Of a stretch of 64,000 nt of DNA, positions 33,064 to 45,134 are shown piece after piece. The DNA is from Metellina segmentata (lineage: Eukaryota > Arthropoda > Arachnida > Araneae > Tetragnathidae), in contig OX375877.1 in the NCBI GenBank assembly GCA_947359465.1, forward strand, positions 53,048,744 to 53,112,743. The letters run 5' to 3'. The notes beneath the pieces were generated by a model. That model was not told where the DNA came from and did no database searches. It saw nothing but the letters and a program-made list of their open reading frames with translations. Within the stretch, counting starts at the first letter, position 1, and each line of letters opens with the position of its first letter. A program made the position numbers and the translations under genes.

Positions 33064-33517
33064 AGTTGTTGTTGTTGTTTCTAATGCCTACACTGGCAGA
33101 CCAGAGGAGTGCCAGGCCCGTCGAAGATGGCAAGAGGCGAGGGGGTGCGCCTTCCATGTTATTGAGCCCCATTGGGAGGAAGTCCGACTTCGCTCGGCAT
33201 ACATGACACATCCGTTTTACAGGAAGGTCCCTTTCATACATCCATTCACTCACACATATCGTAATTTAGATACCAATCAGAGGCCGATAACCCTCTGATC
33301 AGATACCCCCAGAGGTATTGATTTGGTATAGGAACATGGGGGACTTTGTGACCACGACCTGTTTAACGTGCCCCAGTCACCATTAGTGAACACGACGGTC
33401 TTTAGCCAGGTCGAAGCGCCGATCTCACAATCGTCAGAATTGCAGGCTCCGCCGAGGACAGAACCCACAACCCTTCTGATGCGAGCCCGACGCTCTACTG
33501 ACTGAGCTACCGCGGCT
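33064..33517 (-). mobile_element. SINE-B (tRNA-derived), copy 2, with 11-bp target duplication
   Basis: Flanked by CTCTTCGCGAT at 33053-33063 and 33518-33528. The minus-strand head AGCCGCGGTAGCTCAGTCAG and TAGAGCGTCGGGCTCGCATC is a tRNA-like A-box region. The 3' tail is an (AAC)n run, seen on the plus strand as GTTGTTGTTGTTG after 33064. The body is ~95% identical to the copy at 2696. It is inserted in Helitron-internal sequence (ATCGTTAAAGATAGAGTAAA continues at 33526). Confidence 0.92.
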
Positions 33518-34276
33518 CTCTTCGCGATCGTTAAAGATAGAGTAAACATTTCAACGTATTTGAAATCTACGGATAATTTTACACTATAACAATACCTTAA
33601 ATGAGATTTTCTTCAAAAATAATAATTTTTCAACTGTAACTTATATACACAGTCCAGTCACATTAATGTGACCACCTGTCAAAAGCCAGAATAACCACCT
33701 TTGGCAGAGCGGACCGCTGCGAGACGTGCTGGAAGAGAATCAATTAGGTTTCTGAAGGTGTTCACTGGGATGTTGAGCCATGCCGACTCCAGTGCCGTGG
33801 CCAGTTGCGCTAGATTACGCGGTTGAGGATCCATGGCGCGAACAACCCGATCGAGGTGATTCCACAGATTCTCGATTGGGTTTAAATCCGGTGAGTTTGC
33901 TGGCCAGGGGAGTACAGTAAACTTATCATGGTGCTCTTCGAACCACGCACATACACTGCGAGCTGTATGACACCACGCATTGTCCTGCTGGTAGATGCCA
34001 TCATTCTGAGGGAAAATTATTCGCATGTAGGGGTGGACATAAACCGCAAGGACAGATGAGTACTTGTGCTGATCCATCGTGCCTTCCACAATGACGAGTG
34101 CACCCAGTGAATGCCAGGAAAACATTCCCCAAACCATAATGCTCCCTCCTCCAGCCTAGATCCTTCCGGCAATTGTTGCAGGGTGTTTGTTTTCAGATGT
34201 TTCACGCCGTATACGCCAACGTCCATCTGTCCGATGGAGCATAAAACGTGATACATCGGAAAAAGCCACCTGTCGC

Positions 34277-36044
34277 TAGTGTTGCAAAGGTTGGAAAAAA
34301 CCCGGTTTATTCCCGGGAATAAACCCGGTTTTTTGGGAAGGGAATTTTGAAAACTTCCATGAATTTTGAAGTTTCGGGAATTTTGAAAATTTTTAATGGT
34401 TTGTCTGGAAAATTTTAAACCAATAAATTTTTTAGAAACTCTTTATGGTTCATAACAGTAATTTCAAACGTGTACTCTTTTGACGGGCTCTAACATCTGC
34501 ATTGACCCTGTCAATTTTAGAAAATTTTCGTCTTAAAGAAATAGAAATAGAAAAAAAATATCATTTATGCCTAAATTTTGCCATCTTGCATTTTACAAAA
34601 ATTTAAAGGTAAATATTAATGAGATTTTGTGGATATTACTAGTACTAATAGGCGCATGCGATGACAATATTTTTGAGCTAAATCTTTTTTGTCAATGATC
34701 CATAAGAACAAACTTTTTAAGTGAACCCTTGCATTCAAACCTTTGCATAGTTCTGACTATATATTCTGAATCTTTGAATAATTCTCTGGATTGGCTGTTT
34801 CCTATTCAAATTGTCATCGTTTTATTCAAATTAATATCCCGGTGAATTAATAGTTTCTTTGACTAGCTCTATATTATATTATAATTTTAAAGTTTCAATT
34901 AGCAATTGATAAATCTATCTTCCCAATATAAAATCAAGTTTTTTACTATGTATAAGTTTAGTTGGAAATTTAAAAATCTAATTTGATATCTATTGGAATT
35001 CTGAGCATTTTGTTTTTAAATTTTGATTTTGTTGTTTTTACTCAACAGTTTTATGCATGAACTAGAAACATTGAATTTCATGAGTTCAGATCAATATATA
35101 TATATATAAGTAATACTTATAATGCAATCAATCCTTAGAGCAGCTTAGTTGTTTTGTACCTTTGACAACTTTTAATTGGGAACTCAAGCATTTAAAATTT
35201 AATTTAGTGTTCTATTTCATGCTAATGGGATGATTTGTGTTCCAGATAATGGTAAGACCAACTTCAACAGTGTGGTGTCATTACACATTAGAGTTTGGTC
35301 ATGGCAATAAAAAGACTGCTAAATGCAGGTATTGCCACAAGAAATATCTGGTACCAAATGCTACTAAGATGGTAAAGCATTTAGAAAAATGCGTTAAAAA
35401 ACCCCAAATAATGTCTTTACCTATATATTCTTTGGAGGATGCCGATGAACCTTCAGTTATTGTGGGATCCCAAGAGGTGATAACGGACGTTGAAACTATG
35501 TATATGGATCCAGGACTATCAGAATCTACAAGTAGATCCTCTTGATATTGCGTTGTTTTTTTCAGCTATTAACCCCTCATAAAAGGCTTACAAGTGCAGG
35601 TGCCAAATTGAATCATCAGTAAAGTAGAGAGTAAATTGTAACTGCTTTATATAAAGATAATATGAAATGTTTACAAAAGTATTGTTTTTGATGCAAACAT
35701 TCATCGTATTTTTTGCTGCTAGGTCTCGGAACAAAACCATCACATCAACATTCATCTGGATTTGGATATAAATGCTGATGTTGTTTATACAATAAAAATA
35801 AACCGATATTTTCCACCAAAAAAGAAAATTTAAATTTTATTGAAACAATTTTCCAGGTTGTAGTTTTATATATATGGGGTTTTCTCTTTATAGTTTTACT
35901 TAGCATCAAACCAAAAGAACCACAAAATGTGAAAAAATGGTTGGTTTAGTTTATTCCCAATGTTCCCCAAAACTCCGGGTTTATTCCCCAAACTTCCCGT
36001 GTTTATTCCCCTCTTCCAAAATTCTCGGGTTTTTTGCATCACTA
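34277..36044 (+). mobile_element. hAT element (1768 bp) inserted in Tc1 element E, 8-bp target duplication
   Basis: Termini TAGTGTTGCAAAGG at left and the complement TAGTGATGCAAAAAACCCG at right; flanked by CCTGTCGC at 34269-34276 and 36045-36052. Both subterminal regions repeat GGTTTATTCCC/GGGAATAAACC phrases, likely transposase binding sites. It holds one BED-finger exon (35237-35545) but no catalytic domain, so it is non-autonomous or internally deleted. Confidence 0.92.
35237..35545 (+). pseudogene. BED zinc-finger exon of a hAT transposase
   Basis: The open frame follows an acceptor-like TTGTGTTCCAG and encodes TSTVWCHYTLEFGHGNKKT, AKCRYCHKKYLVPNATKMV, KHLEKC. W-x-x-Y/F, C-x2-C and H-x3-C in this order are the BED-finger zinc ligands used by hAT transposases to bind their ends. 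An acidic, serine-rich tail follows and then a stop. The RNase-H-like core and the hAT dimerisation domain do not follow within the element. It may be a decayed transposase exon; a host-exapted BED protein is possible but unsupported. Confidence 0.75.
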
Positions 36045-36941
36045 CCTGTCGCCACTCTGTGGACGTCCAGTTGCGGTACTGGCGTGCAAATTCCAGCCTT
36101 CGTCGCCGATGAACAGCAGTCAGCATAGGTGCATTCACCAGGCGTCTGCTGCGGAGGCCCATGCGCAGCAACGTTCGCTGAACCGTTGTTGAGGATACAC
36201 TCTTGGTAGCCCCTTGGTTCATCTGGGCGGTCAGTTGCTCAACAGTTGTACGTCTATTCGCCCGAACGCATCTCCGTAGCCTTCGTTCGCCTCTGTCATC
36301 TATAGCCCGTGGTGCACCACATCTGCCACGCCGCTCATTTTGGATTGTGCCATTTTGCCATGCACAGTATACTTTTACCAGGACGGCACGCGAAGAGTTC
36401 ACAAAATTAGCCGTTTCCGAAATGCTTCCACCCTTGGCCCGAAAGCCAATAATCATGCTCTTTTGGACGTCGGATAAATCGCTACGTTTCTGCATTACGC
36501 CAACAATTGAAATACTTTCCGATGCCCTAGGACATCCTTTATATACACTCCACTGCAATGTGCTGCCACCTACCTTTTGTGATTGGTTATTTCACGTTGA
36601 CGTCGAAAGTAGGTGGTGGTCACATTAATGTGACTGGACTGTGTATATTCGCAATACGAATTTGACAGCATTTGACGAATATATTTATTACGAACACAAA
36701 AATTGACTGTTTATATATCACGTTTTATAGAAAAGATATATCAAAAGAATGGAACTTGAAAACATTCGGAAATAATTGAAGAATTTTTTTTATCATATAC
36801 CATAAGTTCCTTGAACAAGGTATAAAAAAAATAAACTTTCTAATCATTTAGCACCAACCCACAATGTCCTTTTCCTTTTTTCGAGTGAAAAGTCGAAATG
36901 CAGATTGCAGCGACCAATTCCTCGAGCCTCCAACATTTTAA

Positions 36942-37654
36942 GGGGGTCCGGGACACAAAAATCGTCGCATTTTCGAATTTTTTATTATTATTTTAAGAAT
37001 TTCTCTGTGTTTTTCTGCTTGAAAGGACGTCTAAATCATGATTCTATCTTAATTAGAACTAGAGATGTAATAATTTTTTTGGTGCGTTGTTTTGAAAATC
37101 TAACACTTTTGACAGTTGTTGTCATGGCAACAACATGTCTTTAAAATTTTAAATGCGTTTTTCTCCATGATACATTTTTTCAAAATTTCCTGTATAAATT
37201 GCTATAAGTCGAAAACCGATAAAGTTGAAATTTGGAATATATCTTTTTCAAACATTATACTTTAATTTTGATTCAGCAAATTTGAAACAAATATTTACTT
37301 TTAAAAATATGACTTTTTTTTTTAAAAAAAGTACCTTAAAATTTTCAAACATTTTCATACAAATATTTTTTATTAAATTAATATTTTTTAAATTGCTGAA
37401 TCAAAATTAAAGTTTGTAAATTTGTGAATAATTTACTGCAAAAATTTTGAAAATTGATCACAAATATTTTGAGTTTTAACAATTTAAAATGACCCTTCCT
37501 TTTTTCAAAAAATTTTAATTTAAAATTTTTAAAACCTTTTTGAAAAATTTTGTGTTGTGATTTTGCTTATTAGTTAAATGGGTAATCAGCACAAAAAAAT
37601 TCAAAATTCTAAATTTATTAATAACAAATTTTTTTCAATGTGTCCCGGACCCCC
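36942..37654. mobile_element. TTAA-flanked MITE, copy 2 (713 bp)
   Basis: Ends GGGGGTCCGGGACACAAAAA and the complement of TGTGTCCCGGACCCCC, flanked by TTAA at 36938-36941 and 37655-37658. Clear homologue of 19685-20554, with shared internal phrases ACATTATACTTTAATTTTGA and GAATAATTTACTGCAAAAAT. No coding content. Confidence 0.85.
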
Positions 37655-37658
37655 TTAA

Positions 37659-38370
37659 ATCGAACTTAAGTATTGCAAAAATCACGATCTGCTTGGGAAT
37701 GGGAGCAGGGTGTGTATGACGTGAAGGACACCGAGTGGCTCTGTAGTGTCCCGTGCCAGATTCCAGTGGCCGGGTCCCGCTTTTACCTAAGTGGCGTACA
37801 CGGGACACTTGGTGCACGGCCATTGAATCTCTAGACACTGGAAGAACAAAGAACTGGATGAGAGCTTACACAGTGCCTTTCGCCACTGCATTCCTTGGCT
37901 GTTATCTCCAGTCGCCCGTGCCCGTACACAGCCTTGTGTCTCGGCCACTTCTCCAACACTCGGTTGTATTGAGAGCGTTCACACGAGACACTAGTGTGAC
38001 GTTTGAATTGCTACATTTTATATATACACTTTTTAATTTCTGGCGGTTAGTTTGTACCAGACGCCAGTTTCTTTCAAGTGTAATTTTAAATTAGCGTAAG
38101 TACTGAAATCATGTTGACATACCATCAGAATGGATAAAATTTCCTTTACTATAACATATTTACAACACCAGAAATTAGTGTATTTAAATCAACGAGAATT
38201 TAACTTAATTCCACAGTCCGAAGCCTGCGTGACCGAAAGCTAGAGTGAAGCTACCCTTTTATAATGCTTACAGTGGTCGTCACTGACGCATATTGTTTGC
38301 ATCGTCGCCGCAGCGTGAATTATTTAACTGAACTACACACCGGGCAATTTGCATTGGATGCCTTCTTCCT
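37659..38370. other. Interval without recognised gene
   Basis: GC-richer than its surroundings at 37700-37960, with GTGTCCCGTG and CACGGGACAC about 60 bases apart, a possible decayed inverted repeat. No recognised exon. Confidence 0.35.
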
Positions 38371-38690
38371 GGTTTTACATTTTCGATGGCCAGTGTAGTT
38401 GGAAGGTAGGTATTGAATTAACGTAATCCGATGATCCGGGATTAACACCCGAAGGGAAAGATCAGAAGACAACACCAGTAATTTTGAACCACGGTTAGAT
38501 GACGAGACAACACCTGAGCAGGAATCCCACCTCTCCAAACTTCCACACCACGCCAACGGGAGGACATTTGAGGACACGAGGTTTAACGAGCATCAGCCAC
38601 CTTTGTACAGGACTGTCTTTGGTTTGACTCAAATTTGCAATCCTTCTGTTGCTAGTTCGCCCCACAGTAGCTTCTATAGTATTGCATTGC
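38371..38690 (-). mobile_element. SINE-A, minus strand
   Basis: GGTAGGTATTGAATTAACG at left is the complement of the tail; then CCGGGATTAACACCCGAAGG, TTTGAACCACGGTTAGATGA, CACCACGCCAACGGGAGGAC and a decayed head ending CAGTAGCTTC near 38682. Confidence 0.8.
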
Positions 38691-38779
38691 GTTTTAGCTG
38701 CAACTTCAGAAATTCAGTACTTTAGAAAAGCGTAAAACCCATTCACAACAAGCCGCAAACCAAACTCTGGGTTTGGTTC

Positions 38780-38845
38780 CCAACTGTCGCCAATAGCCCG
38801 TTGTGTTAATCCAGTGTGACCTATTCAACCACATCATATTTTGTG
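38780..38845 (+). mobile_element. SINE-A tail fragment, plus strand
   Basis: GTTCCCAACTGTCGCCAATA and GCCCGTTGTGTTAATCCAGT match the 3' part of SINE-A only. Confidence 0.6.
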
Positions 38846-39164
38846 CCTTTTACAAAATAAATCATGCTTTACAAAAAGTTATAGTGATGCGAAAATCAGG
38901 CTATTTTTTATGTAAAAAAGGAGACCGAGCATAAATTTTGGAAACCACGTTAACGTACTTTTCCCATCCCGATAAACCATCCTCAGCATTGCACTTGACT
39001 TAAGTGAAACTAACAGATAATTTGACTTGAAATGTATGCATTTGAAAGCTATACAAAAGAGAATCCATCAGTAACTTCATTCTATTTCAAGTCTGGGACA
39101 TAATTAAAGCATCAGTTGCGCTTGCGTTAATTTTCGGAGACATAAAGTTCTGTTATTCATTTTC

Positions 39165-39312
39165 CTCAAGGTCTGGTTGGTTGTATGTTGAATATGCGTC
39201 GTACTGGCGCAACGCAACGGGCTATTGGCGACAGTCCAGGATAAATCACGAAGGTAAAAATCCAAGGACCTCGTAATTTTGAACTATGACGAGCAACACC
39301 CGAGCTGCTCAA
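39165..39312 (-). mobile_element. SINE-A tail fragment, minus strand
   Basis: GGTTGGTTGTATG, GCAACGGGCTATTGGCGACA and AATCCAAGGACCTCGTAATT are the complement of the SINE-A 3' half. It breaks at CGAGCTGCTCAAGG, where the dispersed repeat described at 25290 begins. Confidence 0.7.
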
Positions 39313-39317
39313 GGTAT

Positions 39318-39655
39318 GTGCAGAGGAAATATAAAGTAGAGCAAGCAATGGTAACCTTAAAGTGCCTATGAGCACGTGACGAAAACTAATAGTAACGTCA
39401 CCCTTAAGACAACTTTCGTCTGCCGAGTGGAAACGAACATTATTTATCTGAATGGTTGACTTGGTGGGACAGGAAAACGTCCAAACATCAATTCATTATG
39501 ATTGGTTTGCGAGAGAGTAAGACTGGCAATTTCACCACTCTAGCAATGAGCAGTCATTATATCGCCAAACGAGGCGATAAGATCGCAAATAGGGCAAATA
39601 AAATTTTCATAGCAGTCACGTGACTACTAGTCGACATGTTAGTGACTTTTTGAAT
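39318..39655. repeat. Dispersed repeat, copy 2, lacking the MITE
   Basis: Homologous to parts of 25400-26330 (see that entry). GTGACGAAAACTAATAGTAACG here corresponds to the MITE insertion site at 25462-26014 and carries no insert. Confidence 0.6.
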
Positions 39656-40109
39656 ATGAAATTTCAATTTCGAATTCTTTGTATAGCAATTCTAAGGCTA
39701 CTTATATAGGTCTGTACAAAAATTGATTGCATGTCCCAGTGGCGATGCCACCCTTTTTGACAGAAACAAAATTTGTAGGAAATATTTGTATCTTTTAAAA
39801 AACACGGATAGATTATCTTAATTAATACACCAAATTTTAACACGATCAATAATTTTTTATTTATTTGGGATATTTAGGTTCAGATGTAGACATCCTTTAC
39901 AAGATTCTTCTTAACGAGTACCATTTATACATCTATGTAGATTGAAATTACTGTGATCAGAAACACATGATTATTTGGATGACTGAAAAACGAAATGACC
40001 ACCACTCATCTCACAGGAAATCTGTCTCCAATAGGTTGTGGTCTAAATAGCTCCATGTAGCAGAAAATGGCCAAACAGCAGCAAATCAAAAATCTATTTT
40101 TTGAATGTA

Positions 40110-43100
40110 TGTTTTAAAGAAAGAAATAGAACACAGTTTTATTTTTAGGAATTTATTTAACAAATTTTGCCTATTTTTTAATCATTATTGCTTTACAAAA
40201 TTTACACTAATCAAGAACAATATAGGATTAGGTAAACAGGTCATTTTGTTATTCTTCTATAACTGGCATACCACTATTATCTATAAAAGTGCACAACATT
40301 TGAAGCTTACATCTGCAACTCATTATGTGGCAGAGAAAAAGGTGTGAGAAAAAATACATTAGACACCCTAACATATTTTCGTAAGTCCATCACCATTCAA
40401 TGTTTACAATATAGTAGGCAAATACAACAGGTGAGGCCTTAAAGATTATACACAAAGCAATAATTTTTAGACAATTCCATTTGTTTTCACCACATCAATC
40501 GAAATATATCGAAAACCATTTTCAATATTGATTAATGAAGAGGGAAAAATAATATCCCATTACCTGGACATAAATGGGAAAAAATACTTTACAAATTACC
40601 GACAGAGTACATTACCGACAGAGAGCCTTAAATTTATAATCTTAAAATTATATTTATTTTATTACACAACTTCACATTTTACAAGTTTTTTTTGCTAGCA
40701 CAAGTAATTTTCACTAATGTAATTTTTGGCACACACAAAGAAATAATAGCAAATAAGTTAAAACACCTAACACAGTACAAACAATGGAATGAAATGTCAT
40801 ATTGTATTGGTTGCAGTACTATATCTATAAATAAAAGAAAAAAACATTACTTGTTTGGACATGTACCCTTTATTTTTACAAACTGGAAATACACTTAATT
40901 TACACATGCATTTAAAGTTAGATGAAATTTTTCTTAACGATTTTGTACTTTTAATTACATAAAAAAAACTATATAAACAAGTAAACTTACAGCAATAAGT
41001 TGAAAGCATTTTTTTGTACCAAAAATTATGTGCATATATACTTAAAAGTAATGAAAACAATTTTTACTTTATTATTGGAAAAGCTTCCAAATGATTTATT
41101 TAAATAATCAGTTAACAAACCAGTGTATTGATTATGTAACCAATATCAAAACAATAATTATTGTTTACATGCTAAATATGACAAAGTAAATATACAAACA
41201 CACAGTTTAATTTTTAGATCTTCAACCTCATCATTCTTGTTTAGTCTTTTTCTTAGCAAGCAAGAAATTATACAGATGTGGGCTTAAGATTAAAAAATAC
41301 TATACAATTATAGAAACCAATCAGTGGTATACTTTAATTTTCGAATTAAAAATATTTGTTTGCAATAAAATGTGTTCAAAAAGCTACTTTCATTTTAAAA
41401 TTAAAAATATCACTGGCTTACAAATGAAACATGTTAAGTCAAAATGCCTAATTCTTTGAAAGCAAATGGGTGACTCACTAAGTGTTTTTCAGAATATCAG
41501 ACCTGCATGCAAAGAAAAGATAAACACTACTGGACATACCCATCAGTCTATAGATCATACCATTCTGGTTTAGAAGAGCTAAAAAACTGAAATCTGCAAC
41601 ATTTCAACTGAGTTTTTCACTTGTAAGATACAATATTCATAAACACGAACAGACAAGGTTGAAGATCTTTAACATGAATAGTTTGAATCCATTCTACATA
41701 TTTAGAAAAAGTGGAACACAATAAAACATTTAATAAGTGATCCTAGAAAAACGAACTAAAGTATATTACAAACACTTAGCAAATAAGAGGTCTGTGAAAG
41801 GTTGCAAGACTAGTTTAATATTAAGGTATGTTGGGTTTGCTAAGTGTGTTAAACTTTTACTTAACAAGCAATTGAACTGACTATAATTTAAATACAGGAC
41901 AAAAAGTATAGAACACGTCTCCCAGACAATTATTTCGTTGTAAAAAAAAAAAAAAACTCGTGCATTTGTTTACCCAGCTCTAGTTAATGTAATCTTACTA
42001 ACCAGGCAAGCAAGTTTTATATAAATTAAACATAAAATAACACAGTCCAAAACTACAATACTCTAAACACACTACAAATATGCATCATTATAATACAGTC
42101 ACCCAGATAAATAATAAATTTGCATACCTACATAAAAATACACAACTAAAGCACAAAACACTAAAATTCTATAACCATAAAATAAATAAAATATTTTTTT
42201 ATCTAGAATATATTACAATCAAAGCTTCTGAATCTCAACCAAATCAAATAATAGTAATCACAAATGTCTTGACTGACCTCCCAGCTAAAAAATTGTTGAC
42301 TCAAAATTGCAAACAAAATGAACAGAAGTAATAAGCTAGAAAATTGTTAATTGATATGGAATACTGTTGTTGTTTTTTGTAGAAAATTATATAATGCTCA
42401 CACAAGATTACATTCAAGTATACTTAAGAGACAGTTTTAATATCATTTGAAAAGATGTCACATGTAGGTATAACTTACTCCAACTGAAGGAAATCGATAT
42501 TAGACAACACAAACAAAATGCTAATCTACTGACACTAAAATATGGATCAAGTAATCTCATCTACTGATAAAGCAGGGTAATGAAACAAATCTTGCATAAC
42601 ATCAAGACAATCCTCCAAGTACATAATAGAGAAAAAGTAAAAAAACGAAGATGTAAAATTAATTAGTACAGATAATATAATTACGTTAAATGAAAAAAAA
42701 TGCTTTAGTAAAAGGTTAACAAAATATCAGTAACCCTAAGTCACTTATAAACTAAAATATTTTCTTAAACATGACTTTCTGCAGTTATGAAAACAAATTG
42801 CTTATTTCAGTTAGCAAAAAGCATTAGAGGCACGTGGAACAAATATGACACTTCTAATTCTGAACACTCAAACACTGCTTCATTGTTTTGCATTCTAGAA
42901 GATGACCCCCTTCAACTCACAGGTATTTCAATATGATATTTAGAGTCCTGCAATGCATCCATTGGAATTTGGAGCATTTCTTAGCACACAAAATATGCGT
43001 TTATTGCTAGTTCTTAACCCAGAGATGTTGCAGAGATTTCGTTTTTAATTGTAGTTTCTTGCATAGCTGACATTTCCCCAGAAAAAGGAAATTTTACGTT

Positions 43101-44749
43101 ATTACCAAAGAATGAGTCAATTTGTGACAAACACAAAGATTTATAAAAAAAATTTAAAACTTACTATAGTACATTTGCATATCAAAATATTTTTGCATAG
43201 ATACCAAGAGAAGACAAAGTTTATATCAGATTAAAGTCACAGCTTACACTTGCAGAACTCATAGAAAGCACAGATCTGCAGAATACATTATTATTTAACA
43301 TAAAATTAAAGTGAAGAGATATATCGAAAGGGTCTTAAAGGCTAAAATAAATATTTATTATAAAAACCAATGACAGATTTTATAAAATATCTGAAACTTG
43401 ACAATTTTTTAAGCTATTACTTCCACAATTTTAAGGGTCAAATGACATTTTTAATGACTGGCACTTAAACATTATACGCCATGACATTTCTAACATGTTT
43501 CAAAAACATTGCTAAAAATTTAAATTAAGGATAAAAAAACATCTCTAGTTCCCAAACTTTAGCACTTGCATCCCACTTTAGTATAGTATAAGTCTTGTTT
43601 TTCTTTCATTCTTGGTAAAAAGAGCTCAATACTAAAAAAATGTAATGGAGAATTATTTAAAATTTCCTAATTATTTTCATTTTAAATCCTAAACTAGGAT
43701 GAAGCTCTGATACTTCAGTGGTAACGACTCAATATTTAGATATCCTGGAATTAAATCCTTAAAGAATTTAATTTGATATTCTGGTGCTTTATTTCAAATT
43801 TTTTTGTATATTTCTCGAATTACCCTAGTTTGGGAACTAGGAAGTAACTTATCTAAGGACTAATGGAATATTTGTACTTTAAATTCATATATTTTAAAAA
43901 TAAAAGCCTATATTTAAAATTAATTGTATAGTACAGCTTTCTGATACAGTATTCTTTTAAGCTTCTTAGATTAGTTATAAATTAAATAAACTGATGCTGA
44001 AACTAACAAGAGTGACAAAACATCAAGTCAAATACATGCAACTAAAACAAGAGCCTTAAAATAATATATCGATTAAATAAATTCCTAGACGAGTTTTTAT
44101 TTTAGGACGAAATTGTTCCACGTTTGTCGACCCATATTTCTTTCCGCAAAATACAATCATATCCAGTTCGATAACAAGACGATAAAAACGTATATCCTGA
44201 TTTATTTTTCCTCTAAAAAGAATAATCTAACAACAAATTAAGACCCACATATAAAGCTTAAAGATAAACACAACATACCGAAAACTTCTCGATAGCGTAT
44301 CTGGAATACAAATGCTCAATTTTCGTTTTCAAAGGCCCGTAATATCAACAGACAAGCACACAACTAAAAAATATTTTAAATTACATCATCATAAGGCCTT
44401 CCTGAGAGTGAGACTAGCTTTTCCTTCGCAACCAATCTAAAGCCGCGTCAAAACAGTTTTTTTAATATACAAAAACTTGTCAAGACACCATACACATCAG
44501 CAGACACCGTATTCACTATCTGCTTAGCAAAGAGTTAACAAAGTAACCATTACATTTAAGTCTTACGATTCTAAAATACCATTGACGAAAATTCAAAAGC
44601 AATTTCTTTTTTACTCTTCAAATGTAACTATCGAAAGAGTTCAGACACTTCTGCATCTCCATTTCGCACACTTTTTGCTCTCTCAGCGCTCCTGCATCGC
44701 GAAAGCCTCGGATATTTGTCAAGTCAGAGCTTTGCGGAACGAGCGGCAT
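40110..44749 (-). other. Hipk: Probable long 3' UTR of Hipk
   Basis: About 4.6 kb directly downstream of the Hipk stop, A-rich on the plus strand (U-rich in the transcript), with no transposon ends, SINEs or inverted repeats, unlike all other intervals of this size here. AATAAA signals on the minus strand lie at 40138-40143 and 40152-40157; others inside could give shorter isoforms. Absence of insertions suggests constraint. The extent is an inference. Confidence 0.5.
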
Positions 44750-45134
44750 TCAGCAATAGATGTGGAACTGGGACTTGATGGGGCTGCCGTTCATGCTGTA
44801 GGCGTAGAGGCCTGACGTCTGGGCCGTGGCGGAACTAGAAGGGAAGGAGACGAGAGGAACTGCTGAGGTAGGAAGCAAGGTGGAGGAGGCTCCGACGGTA
44901 GCGGGCTGCATGTGGGCGGGCAGAGGGTGGCTGCTGGTGCCCGTGTAGGGTATCGCCGCGGCGATCGCGGTACGGCTCGTGTGGTGGTGGGCCGGAGGTG
45001 GAACCGGTAGCTGAGAGGGAGCAAAGGAATTGGACGCTGAATGTTCTCCACCAGATAGGATGTACTTTTGAGACTGAGTTGAGATGTACGTTGGTTGAGA
45101 CAGGTTGGAGGATACTGTAGATCTACAAAAGTCC
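44750..45134 (-). CDS. Hipk: Hipk, last coding exon (C-terminus)
   Basis: Acceptor TTTCTTTCTCAG precedes 45134; the exon starts in phase 2 and ends at TGA 44752-44750. It encodes about 127 residues: DFCRSTVSSNLSQPTYIST, a P/H-rich stretch with PVPPPAHHHTSRTAIAAAIP and YTGTSSHPLPAHM, and the terminus SGLYAYSMNGSPIKSQFHIYC. Vertebrate HIPK proteins end in a similar Ser/Ala/His/Tyr-rich autoregulatory tail with a Y-x-x-SP near the last residues, and the poly-Ala/His run is shared in style. The exon is markedly GC-richer than its surroundings. Its upstream partner is the exon at 50602-50753, giving an R codon across the junction. Confidence 0.88.

Larger units (their letters stand above)
33648..36643 (-). 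mobile_element. Tc1-like element E (1.22 kb) carrying a hAT insertion
   Basis: Perfect 29-bp inverted ends starting CACAGTCCAGTCACATTAAT, each next to TA (33646-33647 and 36644-36645). Minus-strand transposase: N-terminal half at 36500-36053, with MQKRSDLSDVQKSMIIGFRA, RRGRCGAPRAIDDRGERRLR and LTAVHRRRRLEFARQYRNW; C-terminal half from 34268, with the first D in FSDVSRF, a stop in GRI*AGGGS, MVWGMFSWHSLGALVIVEG, IYQQDNAWCHTAR and SPDLNPIENLWNHLDR. There are 36 residues between the second D and the E, a DD36E spacing. The element is dead: one stop, and the hAT at 34277-36044 splits it. Confidence 0.92.
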
